Of a stretch of 64,000 bases of DNA, positions 28,426 to 35,928 are shown piece by piece. How positions within the stretch are numbered: position 1 is the stretch's first letter; the number at the start of each line of letters is the position of its first letter. Made by a program: the position numbers and the translations under genes. Location: the NCBI GenBank assembly GCA_963825445.1, contig CAWGTM010000001.1, positions 1-64,000 on the forward strand. Reading direction: 5' to 3'. Source of the DNA: Actinophytocola sp963825445. GTDB taxonomy: Bacteria; Actinomycetota; Actinomycetes; Mycobacteriales; Pseudonocardiaceae. Under the pieces are notes generated by a model that worked only from the letters and a program-made list of their open reading frames with translations, was not told the DNA's origin and ran no database searches.

Positions 28426-29580
28426 ATGTTGCGGTTGGGTGTGGTCGGGTGGCGACGGGGTGCGAATCTCGCGGCCAGCTGCGCCGAGACGACCGGCGCG
28501 CGGGTGGTGGCCCTGTGCGACAACGCGCCGGACGCCGCGCATCCGGACCTGCCGGTCTACCCGGACCTGCCGAGCCTGCTGGACCACGGCCATGACCTGG
28601 ACGCCGTCCTGCTGGCGAACCACTTCCACGAGCACGCGCCCATGGCCATCCAGTGCCTCGACGCCGGCAAGCACGTGCTCAGCGAGACCACCGCGTGCCT
28701 CACCCTCGCCGAGGGCGTCGCGCTGATCGAGGCGGTCGAACGCAGCGGCCGCACCTACATGCTCGCCGAGAACTACCCGTACATGGCGCACAACCAGGAA
28801 ATGCGCCGCCTGTACCGGGCCGGTGCGATCGGCACCTTCCGCTACGGCGAGGGCGAGTACGTCCACCCGATGAGCGCCGAGGTGCTGAACCGGATCTCCC
28901 CGTACCCCGACCACTGGCGCAACTGGCTGCCCGTCACGTACTACTCCACCCACTCGCTGGCGCCGCTGCTGTACGTCACCGGCTGCGAACCCGTGCGGGT
29001 CAACGGCTTCGCCATCACCGACGACGGCAACGACCCCAACCGCGCGGCGACCGCCCGCCGGATGGACCTGGCCGGCGCGATCATGGTCACCATGGCCGAC
29101 GGCGCGGTCGCCAAGCTCCTCCAGTACGACCTGCGCGGCGAGAGCGTGTGGACGCGTGTGCACGGCACGGCCGGCCTCATGGAGAACGCGCGCGCCGGGC
29201 GGCGCGAGGTGGTGCGGGTGCGGCGGGAACGGTTCGACAAGGCGCCCGACGTGCCGGAAGAACTGTCCTACCTGCCGGACTTTCCCCGCCACCACGCCGC
29301 CGCCTCGGCCACCGGGCACGGTGGTTCCGACTACTTCGTGCTGCTGGAGTTCGCGGAGGCCGTGGCCTCGGGCGCGGCACCGTTCTTCGACGTCCACCGG
29401 GGGGTGGCCATGTCCGCGGTGGGCATCCAGGCGTGGCGGTCCTGCCTGGCCGACGGCGCTCCGGTGGTCATCCCGGACCTGCGCGACCCGGCGGTGCGCG
29501 CGGCCTACGCGGACGACCACTTCTCGCCGGATCCGCGGGCGAGCGACCCGGCCCCGGTCAGCGTCCGGAGTGGACGGTGA
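28426..29580 (+). CDS. Gfo/Idh/MocA family oxidoreductase
   Basis: A 384-residue NAD(P)-dependent sugar/inositol-type dehydrogenase. The N-terminal Rossmann part is LRLGVVGWRRGANLAASCAETTGARVVALCDN, where the usual GxGxxG is GWRRGAN. The second signature is AIQCLDAGKHVLSETTACLTLAEG, with SET where many relatives have EKP. The C-terminal sheet carries YGEGEYVHPM and THSLAPLLYVTGCEPVRVNGF; the His in YYSTHSL fits the catalytic position. The protein ends with a GTGA overlap to the toroid gene. It probably oxidises or epimerises a glycoside or cyclitol of the locus. Confidence 0.85.
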   Translation: MLRLGVVGWRRGANLAASCAETTGARVVALCDNAPDAAHPDLPVYPDLPSLLDHGHDLDAVLLANHFHEHAPMAIQCLDAGKHVLSETTACLTLAEGVALIEAVERSGRTYMLAENYPYMAHNQEMRRLYRAGAIGTFRYGEGEYVHPMSAEVLNRISPYPDHWRNWLPVTYYSTHSLAPLLYVTGCEPVRVNGFAITDDGNDPNRAATARRMDLAGAIMVTMADGAVAKLLQYDLRGESVWTRVHGTAGLMENARAGRREVVRVRRERFDKAPDVPEELSYLPDFPRHHAAASATGHGGSDYFVLLEFAEAVASGAAPFFDVHRGVAMSAVGIQAWRSCLADGAPVVIPDLRDPAVRAAYADDHFSPDPRASDPAPVSVRSGR

Positions 29581-31103
29581 GCCATCTCGATCGGACCAGG
29601 GTGATCACGTTCGTGGGCCCGACGGCCGCCTCACCCCGTTTCGTGCACGCGCCGGTCCTGCGGTGGGACCCGGTGGTCGCCGCCACCCGGTTCGACGTGG
29701 CGGTCGCCGACCCCGACCGGGTGGTGTGGACGGCGTCGAGCACCGAACCCGCGATCGACCTGGCGCGGGTGTGGCCGGACCTGAAGCTCGGCCCGGTCGA
29801 CGTGCTGGTCCGCGGCTACGACGACGCCGGCGTGGAGGTGAGCGTCCGGGCGCACCGCAGGTTCTGGCGGGTGCCGGGATATGACGGCCGCCGCCAGGAA
29901 CCGGGCGACTGGGCGGGCGCCGCCCGGGAAGCGGTCGCCTACCTGCTCGACCCCGCGCGGGACGCGACATCCGACTACGAGGGCGACGCGCCCCGCAGCG
30001 CGTGGTCGTCCTACGAGGACAGTCCGACCGGCGTGCGTGCCCGGCTCGGGTTCCCCGCGCTGCACCACCCGAGTTTCGTGCTGGCGCTGCTGGCGTTCGC
30101 CGACCGGTTCCCCACCGATCCGCTGGCCAGGCAGGCCCGCGGCCAGGCGCTCGCGTACGGCACCTGGCTGCTCGACAACCCGCTGCCCGAGGGCTGGCGT
30201 TGCGCCGGCCTGGCCCCGTCGACCGTCGAGGGCGGCGCGGTGGGCGGCTGGGTCGAGGGCGAGAACATCACGCTGTTCCGCGCGGCCCGGATGGGCGAGG
30301 CGATGCTCCGGCTGCATGACCACACGGGCGACGACGCGTACCTGGCGCGGGCGCGGCGCGTGGCCGAGGTGCTGCTGGACCTGCAGAACGACGACGGTTC
30401 GTGGCCGTTCCGGGTGGATCCGCGCACGGGTGTGGTGGTCGAGGCGTACACGTCGGCAGCGGTCACGCCGATGCGGCTGTTCGCGATGCTCGAGGATTCG
30501 GACCCGCGGCTGCGAGAGGCCCGGTCGCGGGCCGAGGCGTGGCTGGTGGCCGGCCCGATCACCGACGGCCGGTGGGAGGGGATGTACGAGGACATTCCCG
30601 GTCTCACGCCGTGGACCAACCTGGAGAACTGGGACACCCTCGAGACGATCCGGTACCTGCTGAGCGGCGTGTGCGACCTGCCGGACCGGGTCGCGCACGC
30701 CGAGCGACTGAACGAGTTCGTGGAGGACCAGTTCGTGGTGTGGGGCCCGGAGCAGTCGCCGGTGGCCGTGCGCTGCCCGACGCCGAGCGTGATCGAGCAG
30801 TACCGGTGCTACCACCCGATGGAGGTGCACACGGGCAACTGGCTGACGTCGCTGATCGCACTGCACCGGGCGACGGGTGCCGCGCATTACCTGGACAAGG
30901 CGGTGGCCGCGGGCAACGCGATCGTCGCCGGCCAACACGACCTGGGTGCCCTGTCCACGTGGGGCTTCGACACCCGGTTCGGGACGCCGCTGCTGACGCT
31001 GAACTGGCCGGGCTGCAACGCGGTCGCGGTAAGCGCGCTGCTGCACCTGTCGGCCTACCACCAGGCGCCGGACTCGTACCGGCTCGGCCCGTGGGCCGTC
31101 TGA
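29577..31103 (+). CDS. Putative alpha/alpha-toroid glycosidase- or lyase-like protein with N-terminal Ig/Fn3-like domain
   Basis: The 508-residue product is not assignable to a named family from sight. Residues 1-110 form a beta-rich Ig/Fn3-like domain (APVLRWDPVVAATRFDVAVADPDRVVWTASSTEPAIDLARVWPDLKLGPVDVLVRGYD). The remainder has repeated helical hairpins with toroid hallmarks: ARRVAEVLLDLQNDDGSWPFRVDPRTG, ENWDTLETIRYLLSG, HPMEVHTGNWLTSLIALHRATG and GFDTRFGTPLLTLNWPGCNAVAV. These resemble GH88/GH105/GH127 or heparinase-type (alpha/alpha)6 folds. No signal peptide is visible, so it is cytoplasmic and may cleave an imported glycoside. It is translationally coupled to the oxidoreductase gene. 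Confidence 0.6.
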   Translation: MSHLDRTRVITFVGPTAASPRFVHAPVLRWDPVVAATRFDVAVADPDRVVWTASSTEPAIDLARVWPDLKLGPVDVLVRGYDDAGVEVSVRAHRRFWRVPGYDGRRQEPGDWAGAAREAVAYLLDPARDATSDYEGDAPRSAWSSYEDSPTGVRARLGFPALHHPSFVLALLAFADRFPTDPLARQARGQALAYGTWLLDNPLPEGWRCAGLAPSTVEGGAVGGWVEGENITLFRAARMGEAMLRLHDHTGDDAYLARARRVAEVLLDLQNDDGSWPFRVDPRTGVVVEAYTSAAVTPMRLFAMLEDSDPRLREARSRAEAWLVAGPITDGRWEGMYEDIPGLTPWTNLENWDTLETIRYLLSGVCDLPDRVAHAERLNEFVEDQFVVWGPEQSPVAVRCPTPSVIEQYRCYHPMEVHTGNWLTSLIALHRATGAAHYLDKAVAAGNAIVAGQHDLGALSTWGFDTRFGTPLLTLNWPGCNAVAVSALLHLSAYHQAPDSYRLGPWAV

Positions 31104-31155
31104 CGCCCTCGAGGGCAGGGACCCGCTGGCAAGGTAGCGGAGGACACCGACAAAA

Positions 31156-31200
31156 ACGGTCCGGGGCCCCCTGGATTCAATCTTAGTCGGCGACACCGAC
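31156..31200. repeat. Dispersed intergenic repeat, copy 1 (short form)
   Basis: GGGGCCCCCTGGATTCAAT followed by a TCTTAGTCGGCGACACCGACA block resembles the segments at 37,300 and, more weakly, 35,096. A second ACACCGACAA occurs at 31,145 just upstream. It lies between the convergent toroid and aminotransferase genes. Confidence 0.5.
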
Positions 31201-31294
31201 AATTTTCGCCGGGTGGCGAGGGCGAGAGACCGGGGGCCCGGTGGTCTGGTGGTCCGGATCCTCCGGCACGTGCGCCCCGCCCGCCGGACGCGAG

Positions 31295-31328
31295 AACGGC
31301 GCCCTCCCCGCCGGGGAAAGGCGCCGTT
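31295..31328 (-). terminator. Hairpin terminator after the aminotransferase gene
   Basis: A 9-bp stem (AACGGCGCC at 31295-31303 with GGCGCCGTT at 31320-31328) encloses a second small inverted repeat (CCCCG/CGGGG). It begins nine bases past the leftward stop at 31337. Confidence 0.6.
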
Positions 31329-31336
31329 TCGTGCGG

Positions 31337-32635
31337 TCAGTGCGCCAGCTGCTTGAGCACGTCCCGGGAGGCCTCGAGCGTGCGGTCGATGTCCTCCTCC
31401 GTGTGCGCGAACGACACGTGGTTGCGCTTGAGCGACATGGGCAGCATGAGGAACCCGCGGTCGGTCATCCGGCGGTGGTAGTCCCGGTACAGCTCGTTGT
31501 CGTTGCGCATGAGGTCGCGGTAGCCGTGGATCTCACCCTCCACGAAGTACACGCAGAACACCGACCCGTAGCCGCGCACGGTGGCCGGCAGGCCCAGCTC
31601 GTTGACGATCCCGGTGAGACCGTCACGCATCCGCTGACCCAGCTCGGCCGTCCGCTCGAACACCTTGGCGTCGCGCAGTTTGTTGATGGTCGCGACGGCC
31701 GCCGCGCACGCGGTCGGGTGACCGGTGAACGTGCCGGCCAGCAGCACCGAGCCGCCGGCCGAGTTGAACCGCTGCATGTGCTCGTACTTGCCCGCGAGGC
31801 CGGCGATCGGGTGGCCGTTGCCCATGGCCTTGCCGAAGCTCGTGAGGTCCGGGGTGACCCCGGAGATCTCCTGCCAGCCGCCGAGCGCGTGGCGGAAACC
31901 GGTGATCACCTCGTCGAAGATCAGCAAGCTGCCCTGCGCCTCGGTGACCTTGCGCAGGCCCTCGAGGTAGCCGGGGTCGGGCAGCAGCGCGCCCACGTTG
32001 TGGGGGATCGGCTCCACGATCACCGCGGCGATCTGGTCGGGGTAGCGGGTGTACAGCTCCTCGAGCGAGCCGAGGTCGTTGAACTCGGCGATGAGCGTCG
32101 ACTCGAGGGTCTCGGGCAGGATGCCGGAACTCATCGGGTCCAGCCCGTAGGCCAGTTCGGGCGGCGAGATGACGTTGCGGGCGACCGCGTCGTGCCATCC
32201 GTGGTAGCCACCCTGCACCTTCACCACCATGCGGCGGCCGGTGACCGACCGCGACAGTCGGATCGCGTGGAACGTGGCCTCGCTGCCGCTGGTGCAGCAG
32301 ATCATCTGGTCGGCCGACGGGATCACCGAGCACACCAGCTCGGCCACCTCCACCTCGGCGCGGCTGATGCCCACACCCATGAGGTCGACGGGCGACAGCG
32401 CGTCGGACACGGCCGCGTCGACGTCCGGGTCGTTGTGCCCGAGGACGATCGCGCCGAACGCGGCGTGGTAGTCGATGTAGCGGTTCCCATCGAAATCCCA
32501 CACGTAGGCACCGGCCGAGCGGGCGAACCCGTACGGCGGGCCGAGGTAGCGGCTGAACGAGTTGAGACCTCCCGGAATCACTCGCTCGGCGCGTTGGGCC
32601 CAGTCGGCACCCTGCGGAAACGTCGACTCGGCCAT
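31337..32635 (-). CDS. Class III aminotransferase, glutamate-1-semialdehyde aminomutase-like
   Basis: The 432-residue PLP enzyme reads QRAERVIPGGLNSFSRYLG, YVWDFDGNRYIDYHAAFGAIVLGHNDP, TSGSEATFHAIRLSRSVTGR, VKVQGGYHGWHD, LLIFDEVITGFRHALGGWQ and SFGKAMGNGHPIAGLAG with the PLP lysine at about K269. This is the GSA-aminomutase branch, but many members act on sugars or keto acids outside haem synthesis, and its operator ties it to the catabolic locus. ATG 32635 has AGGAG 11 bases upstream; ATG 32644 is also possible but the spacing would be only 2. Confidence 0.88.
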   Translation of the reverse strand: MAESTFPQGADWAQRAERVIPGGLNSFSRYLGPPYGFARSAGAYVWDFDGNRYIDYHAAFGAIVLGHNDPDVDAAVSDALSPVDLMGVGISRAEVEVAELVCSVIPSADQMICCTSGSEATFHAIRLSRSVTGRRMVVKVQGGYHGWHDAVARNVISPPELAYGLDPMSSGILPETLESTLIAEFNDLGSLEELYTRYPDQIAAVIVEPIPHNVGALLPDPGYLEGLRKVTEAQGSLLIFDEVITGFRHALGGWQEISGVTPDLTSFGKAMGNGHPIAGLAGKYEHMQRFNSAGGSVLLAGTFTGHPTACAAAVATINKLRDAKVFERTAELGQRMRDGLTGIVNELGLPATVRGYGSVFCVYFVEGEIHGYRDLMRNDNELYRDYHRRMTDRGFLMLPMSLKRNHVSFAHTEEDIDRTLEASRDVLKQLAH

Positions 32636-32686
32636 GGACGGCATCACTCCTGTTGCATCGGGGACTCGGTTGGATGGTGCTACATG

Positions 32687-32701
32687 TGGAATCACGTTTC
32701 A
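32687..32701. promoter_or_regulatory. IclR-like operator, copy 4 (before aminotransferase)
   Basis: TGGAATCACGTTTCA matches the consensus at nearly all positions and lies 51 bases upstream of the leftward aminotransferase start. Confidence 0.7.
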
Positions 32702-32738
32702 AGTAGTACTTGGCTCGGGCAGGAGCAGCGTCACACTA

Positions 32739-32759
32739 TTGACATGAAATGAGGTTCTA
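32739..32759 (+). promoter_or_regulatory. Promoter -35 element overlapping IclR-like operator, copy 5
   Basis: A perfect TTGACA lies at 32739-32744, immediately followed by the operator TGAAATGAGGTTCTA at 32745-32759. The -10 would fall near 32,762. The operator thus fills the -35/-10 spacer of the secreted-protein gene, a classic repressor position. AAGGAGG at 32784-32790 serves the GTG start. Confidence 0.65.
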
Positions 32760-32795
32760 AGTACGCAGATCGCATCGGTTACCAAGGAGGTCGCT

Positions 32796-34778
32796 GTGCG
32801 AAGCTCGTCCAATCGGCGCAACGGCGTGTTGTGCGCCTGCGCCCTGTTGGCAGTGGTATCGGGGTTGGCCGGCAGCGCCGTGGCCGATCCGTCACCCAAT
32901 CCCGAGGACGTGCTGCGCGGCAGCGTCGTCTGGAACGGCGACTTCGACGTGGCCGACGGCGCAGGCCATCCCCTCGGCTGGTCGGTGGAGGGCGACGAGG
33001 CCGGCGCGAACGTGGTGAACCTCCAGGCCTACCGAACCTCGGGCCTGACCTCGTTGGAAATCAACGACAAATCGGGCGCGAACGTGGCCGTGCGCAGCGA
33101 GCGGGTGCCCGCGCTCCCCGGCGTCCGGTACACGGCGACCGCGAAGGTGAAGGGCCGCGAGGGCACGCCCGCGTCGCTGTACCTGGAGTTCTGGGGCATC
33201 GAACGCGGGGCGCCCCGCCTGTTGGAGGTGCACACGGCGCCGGCGTTCACCACCGACTGGCAGGACGTGTCAGCGGCGGCCGTCGCGCCGGAGGGCACGG
33301 TCCACACCAACATGTTGATCTACGGCACGCTCGAGGCGGCCGGCGTCTCCTACTGGGAGGAGGCGCGGATCACCGCGGAGTCCGCCCCGTACTCGCCGAA
33401 GGTGGGGGCCGGGCGCGAGTTGTTCGTGGACAACTACCGCATCGAGGAACTGGCCGATGTGGACCGTGTGGTGCACCCGGGCGTGACGGACGAGCGGCCG
33501 CTGATCGTGGCGGACAAGCCGTGGGAAAAGACGGTGTACTACACCTCGGCCGTCCGTCCGGCGCCGAACCTGTTCCAGCTCTTCTACACCTGTTACAACG
33601 ACCAGGCGCCCTTCTACCACACGTGCCTGGCCGAGAGCAGGGATTTCGTCCACTGGACCAAGCCGGTGGTCGGACTGGTGGAGTACAAGGGCTCGAAGGA
33701 GAACAACATCGTCTACGCGGGCGGTGGGTCGGTCGCCTACAACCCCGACGCACCCGCCGACTCCCGCTATCGCATGCTGACGTACAAGTCGGGCAGCAAC
33801 CCACCTGTCTACATCGGATTCTCCTCATCGGACGGTCGCAGGTGGACTCCAGTGGCCGGCGGGAACGGGCTGCTGCCCGGCGGTGACGTGATCGCCGTGA
33901 CCTACGACCAGCTGACCAGGCGGTACATCGCCACGTACAAGGACCGCCTGTTCACGAGTCGCACGCCGGGGACCTACGACCGGTCGGCGTTCGTGTCGAC
34001 GAGCACGGACTTCGTGTCGTGGACGCCCGGGGTGCTGGCGGTGACGGGCGACGTGGCCGACGACGGTTGGGCGGCCACGTACGGCGGGGTCGAGGGGCAG
34101 ATCTACGGCATGCCGGTGGTGCGCTACGAGAACCAGTACCTCGGTATCCCGTGGCACTTCCTGCTGACGGACTTCGCGAAGGGCCAGTACAAGACGGCGG
34201 CCGACGGTCCGGTGATCCCGGGCATCGTCGCGACGCGGGACCTGCTGCGGTGGGACCGGTCCTCACGCGGGGCGCTGATCGAGCCGGGCCGGCCGGGCGC
34301 GTGGAACGACGGTGCGCTCTACACGGGCAACTTCTTCCACGTGACCGACCGCGAGGTGGCGCTGCTGTACGGCGGCTTCAATACGTGGCACGGCGGCATG
34401 ATCGCCGGCGGGCCCAGCCGCGAGGTGCAGAACGCGTCGATCGGGCGGGCGGTCTGGCGCCGCGACGGGTTCGTGTCCATGACGAACGGCGCGCTTCCCG
34501 GTCTCGGCGATCCGGGCACGATCACCACGAAACCGTTGGAGCCCTCGGCTTACCGCCTGCACGTGAACGCGGACCTCGAGGGCGAGTTGAGAGTGGAGGT
34601 TCTCGACGCGGCTGGCGTACCCATCCCGGGCTACTCGTCCTACCCGATCCGGGGCGACAAGCTGTCGGAGCAGGTGCGGTGGCGTGGCGGGTCGCTGGAT
34701 GCGTTGGCCGGTCAGCAGATTAAGCTGCGGTTCCACCTGACGGGCGGCGACCTGTACTCGTTCTGGTTCGCCCGCTGA
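32796..34778 (+). CDS. Secreted CBM plus five-bladed beta-propeller glycosidase-like protein
   Basis: The 660-residue product has a Sec signal peptide (RSSSNRRNGVLCACALLAVVSGLAGSAVADP). A jelly-roll CBM-like domain follows at residues ~40-195 (VVWNGDFDVADGAGHPLGWSVEGDE... YTATAKVKGREGTPASLYLEFWGIERG). Then comes GRELFVDNYRIEELADVDRVVHPGVTDERPLIVADKPWEKTVYY and propeller blades (ESRDFVHWTKPVVGL, SSSDGRRWTPV, STSTDFVSWTPGVL, ATRDLLRWDRSSRG). This layout resembles GH32/GH43-like propellers often left as hypothetical in planctomycetes and actinomycetes. It is the only clearly exported enzyme of the regulon and may start polymer breakdown. Activity is unproven. Confidence 0.7.
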   Translation: MRSSSNRRNGVLCACALLAVVSGLAGSAVADPSPNPEDVLRGSVVWNGDFDVADGAGHPLGWSVEGDEAGANVVNLQAYRTSGLTSLEINDKSGANVAVRSERVPALPGVRYTATAKVKGREGTPASLYLEFWGIERGAPRLLEVHTAPAFTTDWQDVSAAAVAPEGTVHTNMLIYGTLEAAGVSYWEEARITAESAPYSPKVGAGRELFVDNYRIEELADVDRVVHPGVTDERPLIVADKPWEKTVYYTSAVRPAPNLFQLFYTCYNDQAPFYHTCLAESRDFVHWTKPVVGLVEYKGSKENNIVYAGGGSVAYNPDAPADSRYRMLTYKSGSNPPVYIGFSSSDGRRWTPVAGGNGLLPGGDVIAVTYDQLTRRYIATYKDRLFTSRTPGTYDRSAFVSTSTDFVSWTPGVLAVTGDVADDGWAATYGGVEGQIYGMPVVRYENQYLGIPWHFLLTDFAKGQYKTAADGPVIPGIVATRDLLRWDRSSRGALIEPGRPGAWNDGALYTGNFFHVTDREVALLYGGFNTWHGGMIAGGPSREVQNASIGRAVWRRDGFVSMTNGALPGLGDPGTITTKPLEPSAYRLHVNADLEGELRVEVLDAAGVPIPGYSSYPIRGDKLSEQVRWRGGSLDALAGQQIKLRFHLTGGDLYSFWFAR

Positions 34779-34781
34779 TCT

Positions 34782-34820
34782 CCGGCGCCCGGCGGTAACC
34801 GCATTCCCGCCGGGCGCCGG
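34782..34820 (+). terminator. Strong GC hairpin after the secreted-protein gene
   Basis: A perfect 14-bp stem pairs 34782-34795 (CCGGCGCCCGGCGG) with 34807-34820 around an 11-base loop, four bases past the stop. There is no U-tract, as is common in actinomycetes. Confidence 0.75.
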
Positions 34821-34853
34821 GCTCTGCTCGCGGAGCCTTGGCCGAAGGTCGCC

Positions 34854-34930
34854 TTCCGCGAGATCGCGGTTCCCTTTCGCACGCGAGTTCGCGGTTCCGG
34901 CACGCGAGTTCGCGGTTCTCGCACGTGAGG
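34854..34930. repeat. Tandem 21-bp intergenic repeat
   Basis: Two exact units with GCACGCGAGTTCGCGGTTC start at 34879 and 34900; a diverged unit precedes them (CCGCGAGATCGCGGTTCCC) and the next GCACGTGAGG starts a decayed one at 34921. The period is 21 bp. The rest of the gap 34,931-35,095 shows nothing I can identify. Confidence 0.75.
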
Positions 34931-35095
34931 TGCCAGCGCGACGTGACGGCACTCTGCCGGACGGGGAGTGGCTGCCACCGCGGGCGAGTTTCTCTCACAG
35001 CAGGGAACGAACAGTCCTGCCCGGACTCGCCCTCACCAGCCATAACCCGACTTCTGACGGCGGCGCCCTACCGTGCCCAGACCCCCGCCCATCCC

Positions 35096-35176
35096 AGGGG
35101 GCGGCCCTGTTCCAGTCTATCGGCCCACACCCACGGATCCCGGTCGCCAAGATCCACATCGGGCGAGTTGTCCACA
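35096..35176. repeat. Dispersed intergenic repeat with DnaA-box-like end, copy 2
   Basis: The segment TTCCAGTCTATCGGC (35112-35126) and the end GATCCACATCGGGCGAGTTG followed by TCCACAG (35150-35176) match the copy at 37,300-37,388 with few differences. TTGTCCACA at its end equals the actinobacterial DnaA-box consensus. Confidence 0.6.
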
Positions 35177-35229
35177 GCGGAGGTGGGCGTCCACAGATGG
35201 CGGGGTAGGGGTGGCGCCCGTGGTCGAGG

Positions 35230-35928
35230 TCAGGTAAGGAGCGACAGGCCGCCGTCCGCCACGAGGGTTGCGCCCGTGATGTGGTGGGCCGTCGGGCCGG
35301 CGAGGAACGTGACCAGCGCGGCCACGTCGTCCGCTGTGGACAGGGTGCCCAGTGGTACCTGGGCCACGGCGGCCTCGCGGCGGGGTGGGTCGGCGTCGAA
35401 GAGTTGTTTGCTCAGACCCGCGTCGACGTAGCCGGGGGCCACCTCGTTCACCCGGATGCCGTGGGGGGCCAGGTCCAGCGCCAGGCACTGGCACAGCATC
35501 CGCAGGCCCGCCTTCGCGACGCTGTACGCGGTGATGCTCGGGTGTGGCCGGTGCGCGGCCCACGACCCGATGAACACCACACTGCCTCGGGTGCCCGCGG
35601 CGATCATCCGGCGGGTGGCGGCGGTGGCCAGCAGGTACGGGCCCGTGAGGTCGACATCCAGTTCCCGACGCCACGCCGACGGGTCCAGCGGGCCGGTGGT
35701 CACGGTCGCCGCGGCCGGTACCACCACCGTCGGCGTGCCCACCTCGTCCAGCCAGTGCTCGATGGCGTCGGGGTCCGTGACGTCCACCCGGTGATAGCCC
35801 ACGTTCGGCGGGAGGTCGCCAGGATCGGTTGCCAGGTCGGCGATCGCCACGTCCACACCGGACCGTGCCAAGTGGACGGCGATGGCGGCGCCGATGTCGC
35901 CCAGTCCGCCGCTGATCACGGCGGTCAC
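35230..35928 (-). CDS. Short-chain dehydrogenase/reductase
   Basis: The 232-residue SDR has the cofactor motif TAVISGGLGDIGAAIAVHLARSGVDVAIADLAT, catalytic Ser in VVFIGSWAAHRP, catalytic Y-x3-K in ITAYSVAKAGLRMLCQCLALDLAPHGIRVNEVAPGYV, and a normal C-terminus DVAALVTFLAGPTAHHITGATLVADGG. The usual NNAG is PAAATV. Asp after the second strand (IADLAT) suggests NAD preference. GTG 35928 overlaps the stop of the ceramidase-like gene (GTGA), so both are transcribed from the operator promoter at 37,277. Confidence 0.88.
   Translation of the reverse strand: MTAVISGGLGDIGAAIAVHLARSGVDVAIADLATDPGDLPPNVGYHRVDVTDPDAIEHWLDEVGTPTVVVPAAATVTTGPLDPSAWRRELDVDLTGPYLLATAATRRMIAAGTRGSVVFIGSWAAHRPHPSITAYSVAKAGLRMLCQCLALDLAPHGIRVNEVAPGYVDAGLSKQLFDADPPRREAAVAQVPLGTLSTADDVAALVTFLAGPTAHHITGATLVADGGLSLLT

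Noticed and set aside
31241..32752. Plus-strand open frame opposite the aminotransferase
   Set aside because: Shadow of a clear class III aminotransferase on the minus strand; it has no ribosome-binding site or recognisable domain.
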